A DNA stretch of 64,000 bases, from contig NC_133398.1 in NCBI RefSeq assembly GCF_047511655.1, forward strand, positions 56,952,638-57,016,637, given 5' to 3'. The notes under the pieces are model-generated. The model searched no databases. It had not been told where the DNA came from and saw only the letters and a program-made list of their open reading frames with translations. Position numbers and translations under genes: made by a program. The DNA comes from Castor canadensis (Eukaryota; Chordata; Mammalia; Rodentia; Castoridae). Below, one piece after another: positions 46,740-59,519 of the stretch; position 1 is the stretch's first letter, and every line of letters begins with the position of its first letter.

Positions 46740-46990
46740 TTTTTTAAAAATAATTTAGGATATATCCATTGTACAGGGGTGATTCATAGGGAGAATTCCA
46801 AATAGGCTTATCTTAATACGTTGATCACTCCCACCATCTCTCCCCCTCAATCCCCTCTCTGCCCCACTTAAAGCAATTGCTAGAGGTTTCTTTGTTCTGT
46901 TTTGTATATGAAGTCCATCAACCATATAACGTCACCTTAATCTCCTTCATTCACCCTTCCCCCACCACTAGTACTCCCTTATAGGACTTA
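46740..46990 (-). mobile_element. L1 3' UTR-like relic, antisense
   Basis: Pyrimidine-rich 'accatctctccccctcaatc' and neighbouring sequence look like an antisense LINE 3' UTR; comparable C/T-rich sequence occurs at 55215-55410. Moderate to weak support. Confidence 0.4.
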
Positions 46991-47159
46991 AGTCTGAGAA
47001 ATATTTCCATAAGGTTTTCAGCTCAGTTTTATATTTAATTTAAAAAGATACACCTTAAACACAACAATTGAAATTCGGAATGGAACCTGTTATATAGATA
47101 TATATATTTCACCAGTGGTAGTATAGTGCTATTTTTAAGGGAAAGTATTCATGTAAGAT

Positions 47160-47228
47160 ATTTTTGGTGGTTCGGGGTTTGAACCCAGGCCCTTGAGCTC
47201 TACCACTTGAGCCACACATCCCTGGTGT
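47160..47228 (-). repeat. Antisense ID-like SINE
   Basis: 'ggggtttgaacccaggccct' and 'accacttgagccacacatcc'. Confidence 0.78.
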
Positions 47229-47969
47229 GCAAGATTCATTTTGAAGTAAAGTTTTCTACCAGAATTTTAGACTTGATTTTTCTGTTAGGATTTTAAGACA
47301 CTTTGAAAATTTGGGTACAGTAAGTGAGTTCAGTTCATTAAAATACTGTTGTCTTCAGAATTTTGGGATTATAGCATTAATCTTTTTTTTCCCCCTTTGG
47401 CATCACTGTTGTTTTGCTGGAGTGTAAATAGTTTAGAATACTTTTTTGATTCTCAGCAACCAGGGGTAGATTCTTTTTTTTTCAAGTATGGACAGTTGTG
47501 TGTGCTTAGCAGTTATGTGAAGGCAGCAAGTGTAAACTATTTTGCTTGATGGCTTTCTAGTTGCTCTCCATGACTAGGATGCTGCCCTGTAGGAGCAAAG
47601 TCCCAGTGGCCTGCCCCCGTCGGCCGAGCTCCCCTAACTCTGTGTCCTCTGCTCCTGGCTTAAGTCTTTTGCTGCTCTTTCCAAATCATCGGCACAAGGA
47701 CACCACCTCCCATCTGGTCTTTCTACCTCACTGGAGTGTTGGGAATCAAAGGAGGACAGTATATAAGAGGATTTGCTTTGTAAAGCAGGGTCTTATAAAC
47801 TTAGGGTGGTATGTTTATATCTTTATGCAGGTTATTTTTCAGTTTGAGTGACTTTAGCATAGCTCCATGAAATTAAGGGTATATGAAGTGATATGCATTT
47901 ATTTTTAGTCTTAGCGATCCTGAAATGAACATATTAAAATTTAAAATACTGTTTTCATTTTTCCCTCAG

Positions 47970-48108
47970 GATAAACAATTGTGTTGGTGAAGATAATCAT
48001 TGGCTTTTTCTCCAGTTGTGCTTCTACACTGAGCTTCTCACTTCCTACGCACTGATGTTTGCTTTCTGCCACTATTATTATTTTCTTCCACTAAAAAAGC
48101 GTAATTTG
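47970..48108 (+). CDS. ZDHHC21: ZDHHC21, coding exon 4 (last one in window)
   Basis: A 139-nt exon completing Trp122 and encoding residues 123-168, ending exactly on a codon (TTG|GTAAGA). It contains the end of the DHHC domain, 'INNCVGEDNHWLF', with Cys126, and most of the third membrane segment (about 134-158), then 'LPLKKRNL'. The human protein has 265 residues as I recall it, so about 97 residues should follow. These comprise the rest of TM3 to TM4 and the C-terminal tail with the site of the mouse depilated mutation. I scanned 48109-64000 by eye for that sequence and did not find it. The gene therefore probably continues past the window; nothing suggests it is broken. Confidence 0.96.
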
Positions 48109-48262
48109 GTAAGATATGTTTATCTCCACTAATGTTAGAGTAGCTATTAGCATATAATGATTAACATTGTGGTTCCTTTAAGTGCAAAGATTGAACATAA
48201 AAATAAACCCCAAATTGGAATTGAGACAGTAGACCTTAGTCTGACACTTCCCCTAGCCCATC

Positions 48263-48350
48263 CTTTTTTTTTTTACATTCCCAGAGTTCAAACTCAGGGC
48301 TTCATGCTGTTCGGCAGGCACTCTACTGGTTGAACGATGCCTCCAGCCCT
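48263..48350 (-). repeat. Antisense ID-like SINE
   Basis: Poly-T, 'cagagttcaaactcagggct', then 'gcaggcactctactggttga'. It is followed by a short tandem 'ctaacattccctaacattcc' duplication. Confidence 0.8.
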
Positions 48351-48559
48351 AACATTCCCTAACATTCCCTTTACAATTATTTATTAGCACTGAGTGGCTT
48401 TCTTTAGTAAACAACACATAAGATTCTTCAGTGTATGTCTTTGTTAAAGTGCTAAATTTGTGTATTTTTAGGATTAAAAACATAGAAGTAGTTTAATTTT
48501 TTTTTTAAAGCTTTTCAAAGAAATATTAAGTTTTTTGAGAAGAAAACTCCTTCCCATCT

Positions 48560-48666
48560 TTTTTAGGACAAGGTCCATGTAGCCCAGGCTGGCCTTGAAC
48601 TCAAGATCTTCCTGCCTTAGCCTCCTGAGTGCTAGGATTACAGGCATGTACCACTCTGCCTGGCCT
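48560..48666 (-). repeat. Antisense B1-like SINE
   Basis: 'gtagcccaggctggccttga' and 'tgctaggattacaggcatgt'. Confidence 0.88.
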
Positions 48667-48849
48667 TCTACCCTGACTTTTAACAACAGTAATGAGATGA
48701 ATTTTCAGGATATTTTAGAATTATCTGTACAGTTACACCATTTGAGGCGGTGGTTTCCGCATTGTATGGAGGAAGTACAGTGGATGTCTGGACTTGCCTA
48801 AGCGATGGTGAAGGTGGTAATGATAGCAGCAACTGGAACTTTTCATTTT

Positions 48850-49015
48850 TTGACTGTTTGTGAACACTGCTGTGGACATCTCATTTCAGTTCTTTAATGT
48901 TCACAACACTCACATGAGAAAACAGAAACTAAAAGATACTGAAGGCACAAAGCAGGAAGTAATTATTCAACTGGTTTAACTGTAGAGCTGGAATTTGAAC
49001 CTGATCTTGTGTGTT
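48850..49015 (+). repeat. MIR-like relic
   Basis: 'tgttcacaacactcacatga', then 'gtagagctggaatttgaacc', in MIR core order. Confidence 0.55.
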
Positions 49016-49071
49016 TTTTGATTGCTACAGTTCCATTTTAATTGGACTTGGATTGCGTTTTTAAAAAATAC

Positions 49072-49102
<31 letters not shown>

Positions 49103-49121
49103 AAGAGAGGGAGAGAGAGAA
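49072..49121 (+). repeat. (TG)n-(GA)n microsatellite
   Basis: Seven TG units followed by interrupted GA units to 49121. Confidence 0.92.
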
Positions 49122-49839
49122 TGCAAGTGTACAGGAAGGTAGGAAGGAAGAGGGGGAAGAAAGAATAAAAACCAGAGAGGGGAAATTTTTCTTTCCTATT
49201 TATATATAAATTTTTATTGTTTAAATCTTTGCATAAAAATTTTGTGGTGAGACATACAGTCGAATTTTGGAATAGGGAGTGAGAGAAAATCTTAAGTTCT
49301 ATGTGTTTGCATCATTTTAGTATATATGATTATTTGTATGTGTTAGTGGTGACTTGTGATTCCATTTATTTAATATAGTTTGAGCAACTAAAATTAGATA
49401 CTAATTGAAAGAAGTTCAAAACAAAGCATTTTAAATATAGGTGTTTGACATTTTCCCATCAAGAGTATAGAATATAGTGCCTGGTAGTATCGTAGTTCTA
49501 GAAATGTTTCATTTATTTATAGATTAATTTAGGCATATTTGATGTTCTAGTTGGAGTCCTTCAAGTAAAATATTTCTATTATGCCTAAGAAAGGAGGCAT
49601 TTAAATAAAATTGGTCATATTTGGGTTGCAATACACATGTGCATGGAAGCAATGCTAGGAATCTTTCTGTATAGCTATCCTTATCTCAACTAGCAAAAAC
49701 GCTATGTCTTTCTAAAAGATAAATAAATAAATAAAATTGATCAGTAGGATAAAGGTCATAATTTTCTAAAAAGTGGAGAAGAAAAGAAAATGTAGGTTTT
49801 AATGAAAAGCTAAAAAAGTGACAAGGTGTTGTGCAGTGC

Positions 49840-50053
49840 AGGGATCCGCAAACTGTGGGCTTTGTGTTGACCCTCCATTTAAGTGTTTTTGTTAATAAAG
49901 TTTAATTGGAAAACAACTATCTCATTTGCTTACATATTACCCATGGCTGCTCTTGTGCTATAACAGAGGTGAGTAGCTTTGACTGAGACTGTATGGCCAG
50001 CAACACCTGAAACATTGACTATTTGGCTCTTTGTATTAAATTTGCCAACCCCT
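49840..50053 (-). mobile_element. hAT-like DNA transposon relic with terminal inverted repeats
   Basis: Left end CAGGGATCCGCAAA and right end TTTGCCAACCCCT form imperfect terminal inverted repeats. The interior matches, in reverse orientation, the family at 43160-43278 ('ataaagtttaattggaaaac'). Confidence 0.7.
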
Positions 50054-51479
50054 AATAGTGGAAAGATCTTGGCTTTGTAAATAGACACAGCCTTGGATCA
50101 AAGTCTGACTTTTCTTATTAAAGGTATAGATTTCAATGGATTGTTCAGCTTCTCTGATATGTAATTTCTTCCTCTGAAAGATAATAATAATAATAAAATT
50201 AAGATATTAAAAATACCTAGTAGATAATAAACGTTCCCTTTACGGTACATTTGGTTCTAGTGAGAACTCTGAGAATGAGAGAACAATTTTTTCTTGGCCT
50301 ATTTATTTTTATGAAAAGTTTACAGTCCATTTTACAGTGCTACTGGGAGACTGATGACAGACTAAAGAAATTCTAGTAAATAAGAATTAAATGGCAATAG
50401 TTATTGAAGGATTAAGACATTTAAAATTACAAACTGATTTCTTTCTTTAAATGAAAGATAAAAACTGGAGAAATTCATGCCAGTTAGAGGAAGAAATACT
50501 TTTTTTTAATGGAGAAACTAATTATAGTATTTTTTTTAATATACCTGACTAGATATGTATGGTTTTTTTACATGCATACTGAATCTTGGAAAAAAGACTA
50601 GCAGCATAGTAAAAGTTTATTAAGAGGCTAAAATAGTAAGAAGAAAATATATAAAAAGTGAATACAAGTTGAATTTTGAAAACTCAAACCAGATTTTTCT
50701 TAGAGCAATTCATTGTGAAAGCAATGTGGGTTTTTTTTTTTTTTATGGTCATAACGTAGTAATCAATAAATGAAAATCAAATAACTTGATCACACTGGCT
50801 GTAATAAAACTACTTGGGAATAAGCAGTAAATTATAAGTAATTCTAGGGGGTCTAGCAGAGATCCTTATGTCTAATAGTATGCTTTTATAATTTCCCACC
50901 ATGTTAGAGATAATGAAATGGAAACTTTGGAAGAGTCTGTGTTGTGACATTTCCAAGATCATTTTGTATCCTTTTGAGGAATCAGTATTCTTTAAAATTA
51001 TTTATGATAAATTTTGAGTGAATGAAGAAATTCTTATATGTTAATGAAGTTACGAATTTGGAAGGGAGAGCTTTACCACAATGTTGGCCAATATAAGAAA
51101 GATAATTTTATTAGACAAACTTGAATATATAAAATAGAATGTTTATTATCAGTGTTTCTAACTACTTAAACTTGAGGTAAAGCTAAATTCTAGGGAATTA
51201 CAACTAAACTGGGAAAAAGTATTTTATAATTTATAAAATCCAAAATATTCCCCGGATCTGAAACAAAATGAATGTTCAGTAGTCACTCAGTATACATGGA
51301 AGTGAATTCTAGTCATGTCATTGATTTAGATGTTGAGGATTTGACACTATGTAACAGGCATATTCAAACTTAGAACTGTTATATCTTCTTGGTAGATCGA
51401 CACTTGTATCATTATAAAGTACCTATCTATAGTAAAGATTCCTACCTGAAAGTGTTTTTTTTTTCTCCTTTTATGTTAT

Positions 51480-53420
51480 CATTTTTGCATTTACTTACAT
51501 ATGTATACATTGTTTGTGCCACCTAGTTTACTTATATCAGCTTTCTTTTGGTTAGTGTTTTCTTGGTATGTCTTTTTCTATCTTTTTACTTTCAATATTT
51601 GCTCTTATGTCTTGTGTTCTTTGTAAATAGCAGATATTTTAGTTAAAAAAAACCCTATTCTAATAATCATTTTTAATTGAAATGTTGAATCCATTTTTAT
51701 TTAGTGTGACTAGCATCAATTCTGTCCCCTTCCTATTTATTTTCTATTAGACCCTCTGTTCTTCATTTCCATTTCTTCCCTTTTCCTGCCTGTGTTGGGA
51801 TTTTTAATTAAAATTTCAGTCTATCTCTTCTGATGACTTTTTTTCTCCTACATTTTAAAAAAAGAAATAGTTTTCCCAGAAAGGAAAAATATTTTCCATG
51901 AATTTTTTTTGGAGAAATGTATTGTAAGTTAGTCTGTGACCTTTGTCCCATATAATGAATGCCAGAGCCTCAGAATACCATGATCCGTTTTTGGTATTGT
52001 GGGGTATAAAATAGATACAGAACTAAATGACATGATAAGAAGATATACTTGTTGTTGCTTACACATTATATGTACAATACGCATGTTACACATGTTTTAT
52101 ATTCATTTTGACTTCTCTACATATTGGTGCTTTTCCTAGTCCTTCATGCTGTCATAAAATTCTAAGCTTCCCCTATGATTTTTTTTAACTTTAAGTCTGC
52201 TGAAATAAATTCTCCCAGTTTTTATACACCTACAATGTCTTTATTTCTTCTTAATTTTTGAAGGATTTATAGGTTGGCAATAAATTATAGCTTGATAGTT
52301 ACTTTCAGTTTAGAAAAATGATATTTCATTGTCTTTTGAGCTCTGTCATAAAGTCAGTTGTTGGGCTTATTACTCCATTGAAATGATAGATTTTTTTCTG
52401 GCCACTTTTGTTATTCTTATATCTTTGTATTTTAGTAGTTATTCTGTGATCCTTTAATGTGCATCAGTGTTGTTCTCTTTGCATTTTTCCTGTCGGATAC
52501 TTAGTTGAGTGTGTTGTCTAATAAAATTCTTAAGCTACAGGAATTTCTTGACCTATGTTGCTTCAATTAATGGGTTTTATTTGTTTGTTTTTGTTGGTGC
52601 TGGGGATCAAACTTAAGAGCCTCACACATGCTAGCCAAGCACTCTTCTACAGAGCTACATCCTCAGCCCTGTATCACTTTAAATACTACTTTTGCCAAAC
52701 TTTTTTCTTACAGTTCTGGGATTCTAATTATATGTACATGAGGTCTCACTGCACTGCATATCTTCACCCTTTTCTACATTTTCCTTCCACATCCCACCAT
52801 GTGGTTCAGTGTAGACATTTTCTACTGACCTAGCTTCTGATTTACTAACCATCTTTTCTGCTGTCTAATCTATTGAGTTCTTAATTATTATTACATATTT
52901 TACCTTTAGATTTTCCATTTGATATTTTTTCATAGATCACTTCTCTGATGAAATTCTCCATTTTGTCATCTTTTTATTGAACATTTTAATTAGTTGTTTT
53001 AATATTTATGTCTGATAACTTTGATTTTGAGATAGCCTTATAGGTTTGGGTCTGTTGCTTTTGGCTTTTCTTTTCCCTCTTAGTTCCCAAATGTTTGGTC
53101 CTGTGTTCTAACATGACAGATAGATTTTTATTGGATAGTGGGCATTTTGAATGACAAATTGTAGAAGATTTGGTTGATGTGTGACTTTAGATATGATTTA
53201 CTCTTAATTGTTTTTTGTAGAGGATGAAAGAGAAGACTCATCTTGATCCAGGCAGGGGTTGATAACATGTTTTTCTAGTACTAAATAGAGAGCCTTGGTC
53301 TTTATGCAGCAATTCTTTGGAAGATGACATTTATTATATTTATTAATGCTTTGTAAGGATTTATGACTGCTGGGCTTGTTTTTGTGAAGGACTAGTTTCA
53401 GTTTGCTTTTACTCCTGTGG
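51480..53420 (-). mobile_element. Antisense ancient L1 relic
   Basis: Long T-rich sequence in the order of antisense L1M 3' sequence. Signposts are 'tatctttttactttcaatat', 'tgggattctaattatatgta', 'gctgtctaatctattgagtt', 'tattggatagtgggcatttt' and 'tgaatgacaaattgtag'. An ID-like SINE is inserted at about 52586-52672. Boundaries approximate. Confidence 0.7.
52586..52672 (-). repeat. Antisense ID-like SINE nested in L1 relic
   Basis: 'ggtgctggggatcaaactta' and 'cagagctacatcctcagccc'. Confidence 0.85.
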
Positions 53421-54884
53421 TGTATCCTTCTGGGGTCTCAGCTAAGAAACTGAGGTCTTTATTGTGGATTGTGCGCCCTAGTCACTTCCCTATCCTAAGG
53501 TAAAAGGCAGTGCAGAACACAGGGCTCACCTTACATTTCTGTTCTCCTTGGCATTTCTGCTCTTGCCTTTTAAGTTCTGGCTAGTTTGGCTACTTTCCAG
53601 TATCTTCCCATAGCTGTTTATTAATTAATTAGATTTTATCTGACTTTTCAGTGTTCTTATGCATGTTGGTCTCATCCAAAGATTCCCTCGTAGGTGTCAA
53701 TGGCACCAGCACTTAGTGTGACAGTTTCTTCTCGGGTGATTCTAATCATTGCTGTCTAATTGCACACTCCCAGGAGACAATGCTCTTGGCCTAATCTATG
53801 TAAATAGTGTTTTCTGGAGTTGTGCAGAGCAAAACTTGTGTGGCCAGAAGATTTGAGAATGTTAGACACAGGACAGACTTTTAGAAGAAAGGTCCGAATG
53901 AACTGAATGAAAGATGAAAGAAGTCACTGCTGGGCAAGTAAGCACCAAAAGGCTTGCAGTAGTGATTGGAATAATCAGTTTAAAGGTTGAATCTGCTATA
54001 AAATGCTAAATATATAGGAAACATTTCTAAGGCTAAATAATGGAAAGTGTTCTTTCTATAGCAGTTCTCTTGAAGACACTTTTTTTTTAATAAAGAAATT
54101 GCCATTAATGTCAGTACAAAAGTCACCATTGTTACCACTAGCATTTTAAAAAAGTGTTTTATACTGGAATATTCTTCAAATAATCCTATACTATCAGTAT
54201 GGTTTATTTATTTGTTTGTTTTTTGGTGAATAAGTCCTTCTTTGTGTTCCTTCCATTTTTCCTACAACACACAAAAATCTATATTCAGCTCACCGCCTTT
54301 ATTCATGTGTTACCCTTTCTGTTACTTGGGATATGGAATAAAGATTCCCAGAAGCCCCCAAGTATCTTTGAAGGTCGTACTAATGATTACTGTGCATCCT
54401 TCATCTGGGAATGAGGCGAAACAGGACGGCTTTGGCCTGCATTCTCTTTATACCCTTTTAGGTAGATAGATGGCAGCATGGTATCTACTCTAGCCCATCT
54501 TTAAATTCCAAAGTTGAGTGCTTGCTTATCTTCTAGGGTGGAAAAGAAAGTTTTAATAACTCTTAGGTATTTGTTTCTAAGGTGAAAGTTTTTATTCATT
54601 AAACAAGAGAAAAATATGAATTGCCCTTTGAATGACTTAACTCTTTCCAGAAGAAAATGGTAAATTATGATTATATCATGGGAAAGAGTTGGAAGAAAGC
54701 AGGCTGTTCACAAAATCTGGGGAATGAATGATTTGGGAGTCTGATTTTCTACTTCTTCTTTGCTTTCTGTTTTTAGGAGAGGTCTCTCTGACTTTAATTA
54801 CTTTAATTTCTTTGCAATTGCCTTTTTCTTTTTTTTTTTTTAAACCTAACTTAATTTTTTTTTTTTAAGATTTCTTCTTTCCTT

Positions 54885-54955
54885 CCTTGCATTGTTGGGG
54901 ATTGAACCCAGGACCTCTGCATGCTAGGCAAAGAAGCCTACACCCCCAGCCCTTT
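54885..54955 (-). repeat. Antisense ID-like SINE
   Basis: 'ttggggattgaacccaggac' and 'ctctgcatgctaggcaaaga'. Confidence 0.8.
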
Positions 54956-55214
54956 AGATTTTTTTCTTAATCCTTACTTTAAAAGTAGTCATCTGTCATG
55001 GATGTTCAAGGATTTATGTTTTTATTTTGTGAAATTTTGAGAAAATACTTGAATATGTCCTTTGTTGAGGGAAGGAAGGAGTTAGAAGTGTAGGAGGTAA
55101 GGAATTTATAGCTCATCATGAATTGATTCCGAAATGTAGGATTTATTTTTAAGCTGTAAATATTGATTTACATTCTAAGTCTTATGCTAAGGAAGGCCTA
55201 CAAACATAAAAAGA

Positions 55215-55410
55215 ATTAGTATATGCTATATATTGAATTTATCCCCTCTGTCATTCCCCTTTACACCCCCACACCCCATTCCTGGAATAGTTTCAACATG
55301 TCTCATTTTTCCATTTTCATACATGAGAACATAATACTTCCACTACATTCACCCTCTTGCAATCTTTCCTTATAACCCCCTCCATACAGGGGTACCAACC
55401 CCTGTAATTG
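55215..55410 (-). mobile_element. L1 3' UTR-like relic, antisense
   Basis: 'cccctttacacccccacacc' and 'cattcaccctcttgcaatct' resemble pyrimidine-rich antisense L1 3' sequence. Confidence 0.4.
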
Positions 55411-55901
55411 AAAAAGTCCAAAATTCTCAATCAATGAAGAAGTAAATAAATGGATATCTAGAAAAGTTGCTGAAACTTGAGTAATAATGCTTTTTTCTAA
55501 ATAAATGAGGATAAATGAAACACTTTTGTTAGAAACAGAAAATCAGTAAAACCAGCTTTGAGATGTCGTCAGGTGAAGTTGTTAAATGTCTGGCAATTGG
55601 TTCGTTTAAGCCTCATTTGCATTTATCATTCTTAAAACCACTCTTGAAGCTAAGTCTTACTTTAAGTAGTTCTTGGGATGGAAATTATTATAAAGATTTA
55701 AAAACCTGTATAATGGGGAATAATTTGGGATTTTAATTGAATAAAATAGATGATATTGAAGAAAATGAACTTCTGTTTTTGACCAAGCTTCATATTGGAC
55801 TATTTCATATGATTATTTTAAGTGTTCATAAGCAAATATTTAGTCATTTGGTATATTATTGTATATATCAGTACGTATATAATTATACATATAATTATAT
55901 A

Positions 55902-55930
55902 CCAACATGTATATAATTATTACATGTTGG
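55902..55930. repeat. Perfect 10-bp inverted repeat in AT-rich DNA
   Basis: CCAACATGTA (55902-55911) and TACATGTTGG (55921-55930) flank a 9-nt AT loop, within a longer alternating AT tract. Confidence 0.9.
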
Positions 55931-55968
55931 TTGTTTAGTAAAACCAATTCAAGACAATTGCAACTTTC

Positions 55969-56055
55969 TGAGCTGAGGGCATAGCTCAAGTGATAGGCAC
56001 TTGCCTAGCAAGGACAAGGCTCTCAGTTCAGTCCTCAGCACAGCCAAAAAAAATT
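55969..56055 (+). repeat. ID-like SINE
   Basis: 'agggcatagctcaagtgata' and 'cagttcagtcctcagcacag' with an A-tail. Confidence 0.8.
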
Positions 56056-56274
56056 TAGCTTTTTAATTAAGTGTGAAGGAAGGTATCATTATATTCAAAA
56101 TATATACTTTTCTTTAATTATTATATGTTAGTCCATGAATACTTTATTATTCTTCATATATTTACATTTATAAATCACATATATTTTGTGATTTGTATTT
56201 TATATATTCAGGATTTTATATTGCTTGGATTAGAGGAAAATGTCTGCTCTGTAGAAGTATCTGAGGGAGGATAA

Positions 56275-56405
56275 GTAGTATGGTTTCCATTTTATAGGTT
56301 AGGTGATAGAGATTCAGAGAGATTCAATAATTTGTCTAATCACAGAATAACCACTTAGCAGAAGTGTGATTTGGGCTTATTCCTGACTGCCCCGAAGTCA
56401 TGTTC
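56275..56405 (+). repeat. MIR-like relic
   Basis: 'tttccattttataggttagg' then 'gatagagattcagagagatt' and 'cacagaataaccacttagca' follow MIR order. Confidence 0.6.
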
Positions 56406-56929
56406 TTGGTATAGCACAAAGCTGCAAATACTTTTCCTGAAGAAATTTTGAAAGCAATATTCTTACAGTATTTAAAAAATTTAAATGCAGATTAAAAAAT
56501 GCTAAAAGTATCACAAAATGTGCTCTTCAAAGAATGCTTGTTGAACCTTTTGATTGGAAGATTCATTCTCTGATGTTTTCATTTTTTGTTGAGGTGTTTG
56601 TTTTAATATTTTTTTCTAATATAAAAACTGTCTGGTATGTCTTATGAAATGAAAGCATTACAGTAGGTAAAAATATTTTTAAAAATATATACCTGCTAGT
56701 AATCAGATACCGTATACTATGATTACTGTTTCTCTCCATAAAGAATAAAGTCCACTTAAAAAAAATTTTCAGCTCTTAATGTCAGAGGCTCTGAAGCTGA
56801 TCACTTATGGTGTACCACTGTAGTTCTAAAGTTGCATGTTCTGAATCATTTGTAGATGAAGTAGATTCAGATCATTTTTAATTGGTTCTCTTATACTTAT
56901 TTTTATGTGGAGGGCAAAAACTAGCATAG

Positions 56930-57240
56930 TTACTGCATTTAATGCCATGAGAGCAGGGGGTGACAGAAGGGGAAGAGAGGAGAGAGAATTTCAATAAAGG
57001 ACAGGCTGCCAATATTCAGAAGAGGAAAATAAATAACGTTCAGTAGCCCAGCCAACTCTTGCGTTGGAAGATACATTATTATTTTTCCAATTGGCTGGCA
57101 TCTAATGGCGTTGCTAGGGATTTGGTGTCAGCTAGGATGGAGCCACACAATGATTTGCCTGGGCTTTTGGTAACAAAGACTGGAAATAGCCAGCAGACTT
57201 GGTGCAGGTCGCTCTGAATATTTGTAAATCTCTTTATAGT
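56930..57240. other. Repeat-free intronic segment, unassigned
   Basis: About 300 bp of mixed composition with motifs such as ATTGGCTGG and no recognisable repeat. It might be a conserved intronic element, but this is a guess. Confidence 0.2.
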
Positions 57241-58574
57241 TTGTTTTAATATTTTCATGTAATTAGTGTTAAAGTAGCCTGGGCACTTCTCTTATTTATT
57301 GCAATTAAATTATTTTATGCTTTAATAACCTTCATATTCTTAATATCAACAAGGTCATTGTGGTCACTGGAAAATGTATAAAATTACCAAAACAGTTAGT
57401 TAGCTTTTTGGATTTTTGACAAGAATCGTGTTGAATTGAGATCAGTTTGAGATGAGAGTCATTTATAATGCTAGTATGAAAGAAATTGGATTTTTTTGTT
57501 CATGTATCCTGAAATGCTAATAGAAATTTTGTCCCTTTGTTGTAACCTTTTTTTTTTTCCTGATTTTTGCTTGAAAGGAATAGCGTCAGATAAGCAGTTT
57601 ATATTTGTAGGCAAAAGCAGTTCAAGACCACGCTTATTCTGACCATTGTCACTGCTAGTTGTCTGTCTGTTCCTATGCTTTGGTGACAGATGAGCATAGA
57701 AACCTTGCAATAAGTCTTGACCTAGTGTTGCAGTACCAGGTTGACTGAATGTATGTCCTTATAAAACATGCTTATATAATATATTATTTATAAATGCAAT
57801 AGCATTTAGCGTGGAACTTTTAGCATTTCTTTCTTTTCTATATGACTATTTCAATCTCTCTGAGTTTGAATAGTTAAAATCTGGCAGCAGTTTTATTGTC
57901 ACTCTTCTACTGGGCACTATAGCACTGTATTAAATGGTAAATTTAGCAAGAAAATATGTTATCTTATTTTCTTATTGAGTTGTTCCAGTTTTTTCTATAA
58001 AAATATGATCAGGCAGGCAAAATATTTTATGCTGAAATATTTCCCTTGGGTGCCAGTAAAATTTGTTCTGAAAGACAGCCGCATGCACATCTGTACCAAA
58101 ATGTCATACTGAATTCTGGACATTCAGTGATAGTCATTAGAGAGGTATAAATAGTGATTTTTTTTCCATTTAGATATATAGGCATATATATTAATAAGAC
58201 TGGAAAAGTGCATTTTACTTCAAGGTGTGTGCACGTGTGTATAGAAATGGTAGTTTCAGGATAAATCTGCAACTTCTCTGCCTGTATTTTGGAACCAATG
58301 AACTTGAGGCCCCACATATGCTGATGACCATACAAATATAATAGAATTAGAATTTTATTTCAAGATTAAAATAACATTTATTTTAATGTAAGAGTGATTG
58401 TCTCATGAGCTTATCCTAGCATGTGAAGTTCTGTATTTAGTATTTTGGATATTCACGTCTGTGCATAGTAGATGCCTTTGGTGTGATCTGAGTTATTTCT
58501 CTTCTTGGAAAGCAGAGAAAAACTAGATCCCTTCCTAGTGACACACAGGCTCTCAGAGGGAATGAGGAAGACAT

Positions 58575-58722
58575 TGCCCCCCAAAGGACATTTGATGACA
58601 GTGGAGACATTTTTGGTGACACTGGTATCTAGTGGGTAGAGGCCAGGTGTGCTGCTAAATGTTCTGCAATGCCAGACAGCTACTCACTTGTTCAGCCCAA
58701 ATGCTATCAGGTTGAGAAACCC
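58575..58722 (+). mobile_element. MER20-like hAT relic
   Basis: 'tatctagtgggtagaggcca', 'gtgtgctgctaaatgttctg' and 'aggttgagaaaccca' are hallmarks of MER20. Confidence 0.7.
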
Positions 58723-58924
58723 ATCAGGAGAGGAAAAGTCACAAGGAAAGGGTCACAAAGAAATTGCACACCATTAGTTTTCAGACTAATCTCATTAAGA
58801 CATGGAAACTACTTATAGCCAATGACTTACAAGTAAAAATTGCTTCATAGTAAATTGATAGAAAAACTATCATTTCTTATGTAAAATTTTATTTGTAAAC
58901 CATAACTTCCTTAAAAAATTGCGA

Positions 58925-59060
58925 AGAACATTCATTCAGTCATTCGACAAATATTTATTGAGTGCTTACTCTGTACACTTGTCCTTGTCCTAGGCTCTTA
59001 GGAAGCAACAATGAACAGAATTAAGTTCCTATACTTAAGGAGCTTACATTCTAAGTGGGG
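58925..59060 (+). mobile_element. L2-like LINE relic
   Basis: 'gacaaatatttattgagtgc', 'aagcaacaatgaacagaatt' and 'aggagcttacattctaag' match the common mammalian L2 3' region. Confidence 0.65.
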
Positions 59061-59519
59061 GAGAATAGGCAATAAGCAAAACATGACACAAGAAGTGTTG
59101 TCAGTATGACAGAGCAGGCTATGGGTGGAGAGTAATAACTGGCACTGTAGTCAGAGACGGCCTTCTTGTGGAGACAGTTGAGTGAGTCGCTGTGATCAGG
59201 AGCAGGAGCACTCCAGCAAGAGGAAGGAGCTGGCACAGGAGCTGGCGTGGGGCATGCTGGCAGTTTCAGGAACAGTGGAGTGAGTTAAGGAGAAAGTACA
59301 GGACGTGGACTGAGAGCAGTGAGGGCTGTGACTGGAGGGGACTGGAGGTGTTTTGTTGTTTAATTGGCTGGGACTTTGGGAGCGTTGGAGGGTTTTGTGT
59401 AGATTGACACAATCTCATTTACCTTTTAGAAAGAAAATTCTGATTACTATAAAGAGTAAACTGAGGGACAGGATGACAACAGGAAGACTTCTTACTAGGC
59501 TATTTATATATAGTCCATT

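Larger units (their letters stand above)
44507..47969 (+). other. ZDHHC21: ZDHHC21 intron between coding exons 3 and 4
   Basis: A 3463-bp phase-2 intron, GTGAGT to TTTTCCCTCAG. It contains two B1-like SINEs, a (CA)n tract, an L1-like relic and an ID-like SINE. Bases 44760-46370 and 47235-47960 contain nothing I can name. Confidence 0.93.

Noticed and set aside
52555-52833. 92-codon frame with a hydrophobic start
   Set aside because: Made of antisense L1 and an inserted ID-like SINE.
54199-54469. Two overlapping frames of 71 and 75 codons considered as the missing ZDHHC21 exon
   Set aside because: Translations do not match the expected C-terminal region (no 'FRHELA' or 'ITGLFY'-like sequence) in any frame.
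59051-59407. Frames on both strands of about 60-70 codons
   Set aside because: No domain or splice context, and they overlap on both strands next to L2-like sequence.
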